Source of the DNA: a virus
IMG/VR virus record: IMGVR_UViG_3300043446_001392
Span: 1 to 25,351 of that record
DNA: 25,351 nucleotides
Reading direction: 5' to 3' (one strand)
The translations under genes and the position numbers were made by a program. The number at the start of each line of letters is the position of its first letter. Position 1 is the first letter of the stretch. The notes under the pieces were generated by a model. The model saw nothing but the letters and a program-made list of their open reading frames with translations, had not been told where the DNA came from and did not search any database. This document shows positions 16,111 to 23,448 of this stretch, one piece after another.

Positions 16111-16677
16111 ATGGCAAATTGTGTTGAATATTGTAATACGTCGCCAATTGGTACGCCCGACGTTATTGGTTGTGGCAATGACCCGGTTGGCGGTATGTCC
16201 GCAATCATTTGGTTAGCGTGCAATCACACCATTACTGACCCGTCGAATAGTACACAAATCAATTCGAACATTTCAGCGGGTAAGGCATGGTTGTTCCAAC
16301 GTGTTTCGGTTGAATTAACCGAACCGTCACCCGTAACGCAGGAATCGTTAGTCCCGTGCGAAACGGAACAATTGGTAACGTATGACCGCGAATTAACGTA
16401 TGTCAACCCGAACGTGAATGCAACAAACATTGCGGTTCACGATAAATTGTTTGACGGGCGTTCGTTGGGCGGTGCGCTAATTTACGAATGCGGTTCGGAT
16501 GACGACACGGCATATTACGTTACATGGATTGATTCAACAATCCGTATGACGGGAGGTCGCGTTGTCCCAATGAAAAATACCGAATTCCAAAAATTCAGCG
16601 GCAAAGGCAAATGGCGTTCGAAAAAAAATCCGATGCGCTATTCCGCGCCGACGTCCGTTCCCGGTTTCGGTTCATAA
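16111..16677 (+). CDS. structural protein, candidate major tail (tube) protein, 188 aa
   Basis: ATG 16111 with an A-rich leader (AAAATAAAAATTGCA). The start MANCVEYCNTSPIG and a Cys-containing N-terminus lead into a beta-rich body ending in a basic tail (KFSGKGKWRSKKNP). The size, single-gene unit, own leader and downstream hairpin fit an abundant virion protein such as the tail tube. It is less likely a capsid protein, since head genes lie after the portal. The usual order would place the tube gene before the chaperone, so this remains inference; a decoration protein is the main alternative. Confidence 0.55.
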   Translation: MANCVEYCNTSPIGTPDVIGCGNDPVGGMSAIIWLACNHTITDPSNSTQINSNISAGKAWLFQRVSVELTEPSPVTQESLVPCETEQLVTYDRELTYVNPNVNATNIAVHDKLFDGRSLGGALIYECGSDDDTAYYVTWIDSTIRMTGGRVVPMKNTEFQKFSGKGKWRSKKNPMRYSAPTSVPGFGS

Positions 16678-16680
16678 TTG

Positions 16681-16706
16681 ATAACGGGAATTTTTATTCC
16701 CGTTAT
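16681..16706 (+). terminator. perfect hairpin after the 188-aa structural gene
   Basis: ATAACGGGAA (16681-16690) pairs with TTCCCGTTAT (16697-16706) around a TTTTTA loop, 3 bases after the TAA. Only two T follow before the tRNA-like element, so it may act as a weak terminator, as an RNA-stabilising or processing hairpin, or both. Confidence 0.65.
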
Positions 16707-16708
16707 TT

Positions 16709-16798
16709 CGTCAAATGGTGTAATGGCAACATGACATGATATTGCAATAACAATTGCAATTGAATGTTGATGCGGGTTCGATTCCCGTTTTGACGGCA
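16709..16798 (+). tRNA. tRNA-like element with no canonical anticodon arm
   Basis: Acceptor stem CGTCAAA (16709-16715) pairs perfectly with TTTGACG (16789-16795), followed by G as discriminator and CA. The D arm is GTG (16718-16720)/CAT (16730-16732) with loop TAATGGCAA, including the conserved A and GG. The T arm is GCGGG/CCCGT (16772-16776, 16784-16788) with the canonical TTCGATT loop. Between the D and T arms lie 39 bases, about 16 more than a short-variable-arm tRNA. I tested every 7-base-loop register there and none gives a 5-bp anticodon stem. Instead it folds as ACAT/ATGT, a GAT/TGA internal loop and an 8-bp ATTGCAAT stem with an AACA loop. It cannot be assigned an amino acid. It may be a degenerate tRNA, a tRNA with an insertion in the anticodon loop, or a mimic. 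Confidence 0.6.
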
Positions 16799-16828
16799 TT
16801 ATTTATTTATTCATGAATTGAAAATAAT

Positions 16829-19126
16829 ATGTCAAAATCAAAATCACGGGGTGTTGTTTTATGCGCGTATGGAAAACGCGGGTATGTTTATTCAGCATTC
16901 AATTTGGCATATTCAATCAAATACCATTCGCCGGATTTGCCCGTAACATTATTGCATGACGAAACCATTTATTCGGAATTGCAACAATGGCAATTTCAAT
17001 ATTTTGATAAAATGCAGGCGATACCAAACAATGTAAAATACAGGTTTGGCAAATTAGACCCGGCGCAAATCAAAATATCCGTTTACGAATTTTTGCCGTA
17101 TGATTACAATTTGTTTGTTGATGTTGACGCGTTGGCATTATCCGATTGGAATGTAATATTTGATGAATTGATTGCGGACGGTGGATATTATTACACGCAT
17201 ATTATTGGCGAACACAAATTGTCATACGGAAATGAAATTCCGACAATGTATTGGGCATGGGCAAATGACATTTGGCGTCATTACAATTTGGATAATGACG
17301 CAATTTTACCGTCAACAAATTCATCGTTTCAATTCATAAAAAAATGTAGTGAATCCGAATTGTTGTTCAATCGCATCAAATCAAATTACAACAACCCAAT
17401 TCCATTGAATCAATTGCGTTATCAATGGGGTGGAGCGCAACCGGATGAATTGTATTTGAATGTTGCATTGGCGCAAACGGGATTGATGCCGAAAACCAAA
17501 CGCCGTTATTTGTACATGGCAAACGAACGGTTTGAAAAAACGTTCACGGATATTGAAAACGAATTTCCAATATTATGTTTATTTGGTAATTCTGAAATGG
17601 TCATGTCAATTTATTCCGATTGGTATGACCGTTTGTTAATTAACATGTTGCGCGAACACGGGCAAAACCATTATTTCAAATGGCATCATATTTCAGCGGA
17701 CAAACACGCAAACACAAAACCAAAACCCGTGAATCAATCAACCGTACAATACACGGATAATTTCAGGATACCGGAACGTTCGGGTGAAAATGTGAATTTG
17801 TTTGTGCCTTTTTTCATTGATGCAAACGAAACCCGGACGAATGAATTGAAACGATGTTTGCAAAACAATATTGCCAACAATCAAATTGATAAAATTGTTT
17901 TGTTGTGCGATACCAAAATTGACGATTCAATAATTGAATCGGGCAACGGAAAAATTATTGTTGAATATACCAACAAACGGCAAACGTTTTTGGACGCCGT
18001 GAATTCAGCGAACAAACATTCCGAATCACCATTCGATATTTCAATTGTATGCAATGCCGATATTTATTTTGATGAACGCGCAATACAATTGATGCGCGCA
18101 TCCAATTTGGACAAATACGCATTTTCATTGTCACGATGGGACGTCGGGTCGGACGGCGCGGCAACGCATTACAATTATGAATGGTCAAACGATACATGGG
18201 TTTGGTCGGGTCAATTACCATTGGATTCGAAACAGGGCGGCGAATTGAAAATTGATTTTCCATTTGGTGTGCCCGGTTGCGACAATCGATTTTCGTATGA
18301 ATTGAATAAACGCAAATGTGTTGTCAACCCGTCGTATCATATTAAAACATACCATTTGCATTTGACGAACATACGGCATTACAACAACCATGACCGTTTG
18401 CCCGACGATGGATATTTAGCGGTATTTGCCGATGGAATTGAAAAATATTTGAAACCAAAAATGTTGTTTATTCAGCCGGGCAAAACGGGCGACATAATTT
18501 TATGCGCGCCGATTGCAAAATGGTTTTCAAATAATTGGAATGTTGATTGGAAATGTCCGATTCAATACGCATCCATGTTCAAACATTTGCCGTATTGCAT
18601 GCATATTGAAAATGAAATCGGTGAATACGATAAAACGTTGGACATTGCATTTGGTTTGGGCGGCGCGCCGGAATCATATTGGCAGGATAACAAACACAAA
18701 TACAATTCATTTGTAACATTGAAATATGAATTGGCGGGCGTCCCGGTAAATGAAAAAACAAATTTGAAATACACCCGGAACATTGACAATGAAAATCGAT
18801 TGTTCGAATCGATAACTGAAAAATTCGCCGGGAAAAATTATGTATTGGCACACGAAAATTCCGATTATGGTTCGCCAATAAACGTTGTTGCCGAAAACAA
18901 AATATTATTTGAACCGATTGACGGGTATTCAATTTTTGATTGGCGGCGTGTTATTGAAAACGCATCCGAAATACATTGTATTGATTCGTCATTGTGCAAT
19001 TTTGTTGATGCGTTGCCCGGCGCGGCAACAATTAAAAAAGTATATTACAAAACAAATAAAGTCCCGAATCAATGGGACGAAACATTATTGACAAATAATT
19101 GGATTCGTAACGATGTCATTGGATAA
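16829..19126 (+). CDS. three-domain glycosyltransferase
   Basis: 765 aa. Domain 1 (~8-290) is GT-A, GT8-like: VVLCAYGKRGYVYSAFNLAYSI start and a DxD as FVDVDAL (98-100). Domain 2 (~320-535) is a second GT-A-like unit: NLFVPFFIDANETRTNELKRCL start, metal site NAD (409-411), then FPFGVPGCDNRFSYEL and a His-rich end (YHLHLTNIRHYNNHDR). Domain 3 (~545-765) is GT9/heptosyltransferase-like GT-B: MLFIQPGKTGDIILCAPIAKW start and a late IHCIDSSLCNFVDALPG that matches the nucleotide-sugar site. It likely builds a short glycan in successive steps; acceptor unknown. It heads a four-gene cassette and overlaps the next gene by 14 bases. Confidence 0.85.
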   Translation: MSKSKSRGVVLCAYGKRGYVYSAFNLAYSIKYHSPDLPVTLLHDETIYSELQQWQFQYFDKMQAIPNNVKYRFGKLDPAQIKISVYEFLPYDYNLFVDVDALALSDWNVIFDELIADGGYYYTHIIGEHKLSYGNEIPTMYWAWANDIWRHYNLDNDAILPSTNSSFQFIKKCSESELLFNRIKSNYNNPIPLNQLRYQWGGAQPDELYLNVALAQTGLMPKTKRRYLYMANERFEKTFTDIENEFPILCLFGNSEMVMSIYSDWYDRLLINMLREHGQNHYFKWHHISADKHANTKPKPVNQSTVQYTDNFRIPERSGENVNLFVPFFIDANETRTNELKRCLQNNIANNQIDKIVLLCDTKIDDSIIESGNGKIIVEYTNKRQTFLDAVNSANKHSESPFDISIVCNADIYFDERAIQLMRASNLDKYAFSLSRWDVGSDGAATHYNYEWSNDTWVWSGQLPLDSKQGGELKIDFPFGVPGCDNRFSYELNKRKCVVNPSYHIKTYHLHLTNIRHYNNHDRLPDDGYLAVFADGIEKYLKPKMLFIQPGKTGDIILCAPIAKWFSNNWNVDWKCPIQYASMFKHLPYCMHIENEIGEYDKTLDIAFGLGGAPESYWQDNKHKYNSFVTLKYELAGVPVNEKTNLKYTRNIDNENRLFESITEKFAGKNYVLAHENSDYGSPINVVAENKILFEPIDGYSIFDWRRVIENASEIHCIDSSLCNFVDALPGAATIKKVYYKTNKVPNQWDETLLTNNWIRNDVIG

Positions 19127-19781
19127 TAACATTTTACCTGAAATTGGAATCGATGAATTTGGTGTTTCAATATTTGACATTGTATCAATGAAATCAATTC
19201 AATCAGTTTTGGAAATTGGCACGGGGTCGGGTGGCGGTTCAACATCACAAATTATTGATGCGTTGATGCAAAAAACAAATTCCAAAAAAACATTTGATAC
19301 AATTGAAATTAGTAAAACACGAAACAAAACGGCGGCGAATAAATATCGACAAATTGAATTTGCCGAATTTCATTGCGGTTGTTCCGTTCATCCTGACGAA
19401 TATTCAACCGAATTTGATGTTGTTGAATTTTACAACAATAAAAAAACGGCATTGAATCAATATCCGTTGGAAATGGTTTTGCAATGGCGGCGCGATGAAT
19501 TGAATTACATTCAATCACATAAGCCGGAAACACAATTGATTGATAAAATAAAAATCAATCGCGGTTTGAATGCATTTGATTTTGTTTTGATTGACGGTTC
19601 GGAATTTACAGGCATTGCGGATTTGTCAAATGTTTTTGGCTCAAAATATATTGCATTGGATGACATTGACGCATACAAAAACAATATCAATTATTTTCGA
19701 TTGACCGATTCGCGGGAATACAAATTGGTAATTGAAAATTGGAATTTGCGCAATGGGTTTGCAATATTCAAATTGAAATAA
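19113..19781 (+). CDS. class I SAM-dependent methyltransferase
   Basis: 222 aa from ATG 19113, inside the end of the glycosyltransferase gene. The Rossmann SAM-binding motif I is VLEIGTGSGGGSTSQ (~32-46), the acidic post-I position is IEIS, and the motif IV-like FDFVLIDGSEF is followed by KYIALDDIDAYKNNINYFRL. This pattern occurs in sugar/small-molecule O-methyltransferases found beside glycosyltransferases. No target-recognition or DNA-methylase motif (such as DPPY) is seen, so DNA methylation is unlikely. It probably methylates the glycan made by its neighbours (inference). Confidence 0.8.
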   Translation: MSLDNNILPEIGIDEFGVSIFDIVSMKSIQSVLEIGTGSGGGSTSQIIDALMQKTNSKKTFDTIEISKTRNKTAANKYRQIEFAEFHCGCSVHPDEYSTEFDVVEFYNNKKTALNQYPLEMVLQWRRDELNYIQSHKPETQLIDKIKINRGLNAFDFVLIDGSEFTGIADLSNVFGSKYIALDDIDAYKNNINYFRLTDSREYKLVIENWNLRNGFAIFKLK

Positions 19782-19782
19782 C

Positions 19783-20523
19783 ATGGACGTATTATCATTG
19801 CGCAGGAAATCGGAAAACATTAGTATTGATGTTGTCGATGCAACATTGAAAAACATATTTTCATCGAACGATGGATTGAAAAAAAACATATTGTTTATTG
19901 GCGCGCCGTCCGATTGGTCATTTTATGACCGAATAATTTACAACGCGCGCCGTATGAATCAACCGTTACAACAACCAACATACACCGTATCCGTAATTGA
20001 TTATTTGCAGGAATTTATTTCACCGTTGCAAAATAAATATTGGCGTTATCCGGGTGTTAAATTTTATTTTGGAACACCTACGGGCGGCGATGAATTTATT
20101 AGCGCGGAACAAATACATGAATATTACCGCGACAAAAACAATGGCAAAGGTGAAAACGCATTGGCGTATTCCGATGCGATTGATGCGCGCGTAAATGAAA
20201 TTCGTATGGCGTCGCGTTTCGTTGGTAATGGTGACAATGCAATTGAAACGGCATATTCAGAATCAAACAATGGCGATTTTGATGTTATCATATTCAATTC
20301 ATTTTGGTTTGGTGGGTTGAAATCAATTGCATCACGAATGGAAAATGCGCAACATTATGTTGTGTTCAATTCAAATACAATTGCAGGATATGTTGTTGAC
20401 GATGCATTGGGTTTGTCCGAACGTTTTAAGGAATCGAAAAAATATTTGACGGGTTCGGAAACAGGCGACAATTCATACAATGGAAATCGCGGCATTGCAT
20501 ATTACACAAACATTCCAAAATGA
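19783..20523 (+). CDS. unknown protein of the glycosyltransferase cassette, 246 aa
   Basis: ATG 19783 one base after the methyltransferase stop. The N-terminal region KKNILFIGAPSDWSFYDRIIYNARR looks like a Rossmann-type beta-alpha start. Later DFDVIIFNSFWFGGLKSIASRM and AQHYVVFNSNTIAGYVVDDALG give a second beta-alpha repeat. This could be a divergent methyltransferase or sugar-modifying enzyme, but the glycine-rich SAM or NAD motif is not clear. Its stop overlaps the next glycosyltransferase start (ATGA), so it is part of the same translational unit. Confidence 0.6.
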   Translation: MDVLSLRRKSENISIDVVDATLKNIFSSNDGLKKNILFIGAPSDWSFYDRIIYNARRMNQPLQQPTYTVSVIDYLQEFISPLQNKYWRYPGVKFYFGTPTGGDEFISAEQIHEYYRDKNNGKGENALAYSDAIDARVNEIRMASRFVGNGDNAIETAYSESNNGDFDVIIFNSFWFGGLKSIASRMENAQHYVVFNSNTIAGYVVDDALGLSERFKESKKYLTGSETGDNSYNGNRGIAYYTNIPK

Positions 20524-21344
20524 CGCGCATGAAACGAATTGCATTCACAATAATTTACAATGGTCAACACCATTTAACGCATAATTTTTTTGCGTTGAAA
20601 ATGATTGAAATGTTTGATTATTGGGTTGTTGTCGAAGGCGCGGCACAAAATAACGGTTCAACAAATTGGTGCAATAATTTGGATGTTCCCGCGAATTCAA
20701 CCGATGGAACAATTGAATTTATGAATACCATTATTGAAAATCATGACAATGTTCGTTTTGTTGTTGGCGATGGAAAATGGAATTCAAAGGATTCAATGGT
20801 CAATGCGGCATTGGATGAAATACAAAAATTAGTTGATAACGAACGGTGTTTTGTTTGGGAAATTGACGCGGATGAACAATGGGAATTTGACGCATTGATT
20901 GAAAACGAAATTCATTTGATGAAATCGGGTTCGAATTGTGGCGCGGTTCGATGGAATCATTTTGTTGCACATGATTTGGTTGCGGTCGGCGATTGGGGCG
21001 GCAATTTGAATACCCGGTTATGGATAATTGACGAACCGAAAACACAACGTTTTATTTCACACGAACCGCCCGTATTGCAGGGCGCAAACACGCCAATTGA
21101 ATTGCCGCGCAAATGCAATCATTATTCATATTATTTTGAACGCGACGTTCATTTCAAATCGTTGTATTACGGCGGGCATCAAAACATTTATGCAAATTGG
21201 TTTCGATTACAAATGGACGGTGAACGTAAACGTTTGGAATTCCCGTTACATATTTCATATTTATTCGGAAACGATACATACATTGGAAAAACAAACGCAT
21301 TTATTGTACCATTAAAATATGTTCAAAATGAAAACGCAAAATAA
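20520..21344 (+). CDS. GT-A family glycosyltransferase, 274 aa
   Basis: Starts by ATGA overlap (ATG 20529 is a possible later start). The beginning KRIAFTIIYNGQHHL, the segment DYWVVVEGAAQNNGST and the metal-binding FVWEIDADEQW (IDAD at 115-118) are typical of GT2/GT17-like enzymes. Downstream, the aromatic C-terminal half includes CNHYSYYFERDVHFKSLYYGG, which probably forms the acceptor site. The donor sugar cannot be predicted. It ends the cassette; a small basic ORF overlaps its last codons and the portal gene follows. Confidence 0.8.
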   Translation: MTRMKRIAFTIIYNGQHHLTHNFFALKMIEMFDYWVVVEGAAQNNGSTNWCNNLDVPANSTDGTIEFMNTIIENHDNVRFVVGDGKWNSKDSMVNAALDEIQKLVDNERCFVWEIDADEQWEFDALIENEIHLMKSGSNCGAVRWNHFVAHDLVAVGDWGGNLNTRLWIIDEPKTQRFISHEPPVLQGANTPIELPRKCNHYSYYFERDVHFKSLYYGGHQNIYANWFRLQMDGERKRLEFPLHISYLFGNDTYIGKTNAFIVPLKYVQNENAK

Positions 21345-21459
21345 AAGCAAAACAAAAAACAAGGTAATTAAAATGTGCCGTCGCGGTCGCGGATGTTCAC
21401 ACCAAACCGACGAATTGATGCAAACGAATATGAATGTTAAAATGCGCCGTGCCGCGTAA
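21319..21459 (+). CDS. small basic protein, up to 46 aa
   Basis: In-frame ATGs at 21319, 21328 and 21373 give 46, 43 or 28 aa, ending at TAA 21457-21459. The product is very basic: a Lys/Asn/Thr-rich start (KTQNKSKTKNKVIK) and a MCRRGRGCSH core with two Cys, ending MRRAA. It fills the gap between glycosyltransferase and portal, 15 bases before the portal ATG. Codons after 21373 carry no AG or CT, as in true genes here. It could bind nucleic acid; function unknown. The 28-aa form has the cleanest A-rich leader. Confidence 0.45.
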   Translation: MFKMKTQNKSKTKNKVIKMCRRGRGCSHQTDELMQTNMNVKMRRAA

Positions 21460-21474
21460 CACGAAAAAATACAA

Positions 21475-23433
21475 ATGGAAAAACAAGACATTGAACAAAT
21501 TGTCGCATCGGTACGTTCGTTCATAAAACAGGTTGCAATAACGCGAAAACCAATGCGCGATATTGCATTGTCGAAAAAACGAAATTACATTAACGGCATT
21601 GATGAAACATACATGGATTCAATCCGGATGAATGAACGGATACGCATTCATGCCGAATTGGGTACGTTCCCGGAACATTTATTTCGCGACCGTTCACCGC
21701 GCGCAACGCCGGATGAAATGAAATATTTGGCGGACAATTACAAACAATCAACGTTGCCCGTGTATTTGGATTTTTTGTCAACTGTAATGCGCATTTATCA
21801 CGATGCGAATTATTCATTGACATATTACGATGACCCAAATGACCCGAATTCATTTCAACGTTATGTTGAAACACAAATTCCTGAATTCAATTCGTTGGAA
21901 ACATTCATGAAATCATATTTGACGCATTTGAAATTAACGGATGCGATGGGTGTTGTTGCGGTAAAACCGCGCGAAATTGAAATTATGGAATCGGAAACGG
22001 GCGAATATTATGTTGACGATTCAAAATTAACCGAACCGATACCCGTATTTTATCCGTCCGAACGTGTATTAAAATATGATTCCGATGATTATTTATTGGT
22101 AATGTCCGATGAAAAATCAATTGTTCAAACGTCGTCGGGAAATAAGGAACGCACGGGCGTTGTTATGGAATTGTACGACAAACAATACATTTGGCGTATT
22201 GAACAAACAGGAAAAAAGGATGAATACAAATTTAACATTGGAATTTATTTTGAACATGGTTTGAATAAAATTCCGGCAATACGAATGCGCGGCGTTCCTT
22301 CATTGCGCAACAATGAATTGGTTTGGGTATCGCCGTTCATGTATGCCGTTGATTTGTTGGATTTGGTCGCAATCAATTCGGCGTATTTGCAGGTCATAAT
22401 AAACAATTGCGTTTTCCCGTACCGCGTTATGTATGGTGACGATTGCGAATACGAATACACCGATACCAACGGGCAAAAATCAGTTTGCGACATGGGATAC
22501 GTTTTTGATTCGTCGTTGGAATCACGAATGATTTGTCCGCAATGCGCCGGAACGGGTTTGAAATCACGCATCAATCCATTTGGTGTAATGTTGATTCGAA
22601 CCGGGAATTCAGTAAACAAAGGCGACCGGGAAATATCACAAATGCCAATGTCATACGTTGAACCGTCAATTGCAACACCGCAATTTTTGATGTCAAAAGT
22701 AAATGACGATGAAAACAAGGCGCGACGAATTTTGCATTTGAACACGTCAACAACATCGGTTGCCGGAACGGATATTATGAACCCGGCGGCAAATACGGCA
22801 ACGGGAATGATGACGGATTTGAAGGCATTATATGCATTCGTCAAACCAATTTCCGACCAATTGTTTGAAATTTGGGAACACATTATGACATGGATTGGTG
22901 AAATGCGTTACGGTGACAAATTCAAAAAACCAATTTTAACATACCCGACAACGTTTGATTTTTACACCGAAACGGATTACATGAATAATATTTCAATGGC
23001 GGTAAAATCAGGAATGCCGCCGTTTGTAATTCAAACAATATTATTCAAATATTTGCAATCGATTTTTTACAATGAAAAAATTACGGCAAACGTTTTCAAT
23101 CTAATTTACAAAACCGACCGTTTGATTACCATGACGTCAAACGACGTTGCATTGAATTTAGGTCGCGGAACGGTTGAACGTTATGAGGCGGTATTGCATG
23201 ATTCGGCATTGACGTTTGTTCAACAATTGATTACCGAACAACCTGAATTTTTTGACGTCACACCGTTCGATGAACAACAACGCCAATTGATTGATATTGC
23301 AAAGGAACGCGCAACCGAAATTGAAAATGAACAACAACGGATGCAATCAAAAGGCGGAATGACTGACATGCAATTGGTTGATACGGCAAATGCGCAACAA
23401 CCAATGATTCCAAATACAAACATGATTGCATAA
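21475..23433 (+). CDS. portal protein
   Basis: 652 aa. The start ATG has an AAAAAATACAA leader. The call rests on size, position directly before a MuF-type protein, and features expected of portals: an N-terminal helical region, a wing (~90-300) with MKSYLTHLKLTDAMGVVAVKP, a clip/stem area with SPFMYAVDLLDLVAINSAYLQ, and a long C-terminal helical crown ending in a Gln-rich tail. Residues ~330-385 carry CEYEY, VCDMG and MICPQCAGTG, a possible zinc-binding insertion near the clip that is unusual for portals. Terminase docks on this dodecamer during packaging. A different head protein is possible but less likely. Confidence 0.75.
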   Translation: MEKQDIEQIVASVRSFIKQVAITRKPMRDIALSKKRNYINGIDETYMDSIRMNERIRIHAELGTFPEHLFRDRSPRATPDEMKYLADNYKQSTLPVYLDFLSTVMRIYHDANYSLTYYDDPNDPNSFQRYVETQIPEFNSLETFMKSYLTHLKLTDAMGVVAVKPREIEIMESETGEYYVDDSKLTEPIPVFYPSERVLKYDSDDYLLVMSDEKSIVQTSSGNKERTGVVMELYDKQYIWRIEQTGKKDEYKFNIGIYFEHGLNKIPAIRMRGVPSLRNNELVWVSPFMYAVDLLDLVAINSAYLQVIINNCVFPYRVMYGDDCEYEYTDTNGQKSVCDMGYVFDSSLESRMICPQCAGTGLKSRINPFGVMLIRTGNSVNKGDREISQMPMSYVEPSIATPQFLMSKVNDDENKARRILHLNTSTTSVAGTDIMNPAANTATGMMTDLKALYAFVKPISDQLFEIWEHIMTWIGEMRYGDKFKKPILTYPTTFDFYTETDYMNNISMAVKSGMPPFVIQTILFKYLQSIFYNEKITANVFNLIYKTDRLITMTSNDVALNLGRGTVERYEAVLHDSALTFVQQLITEQPEFFDVTPFDEQQRQLIDIAKERATEIENEQQRMQSKGGMTDMQLVDTANAQQPMIPNTNMIA

Positions 23434-23448
23434 TAACTATTTCGCGCA

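Noticed and set aside
16709-16798. tRNA-like element as a phage attachment site
   Set aside because: attB/attP identity normally covers only a tRNA 3' part. Here both halves pair, and no integrase is present in the window.
19113-19781. Methyltransferase as a DNA methylase explaining AG avoidance
   Set aside because: Motif I and the FDFVLIDGSEF block fit small-molecule or sugar methyltransferases. No (D/N)PP(Y/F) or Cys catalytic motif of DNA methylases is present.
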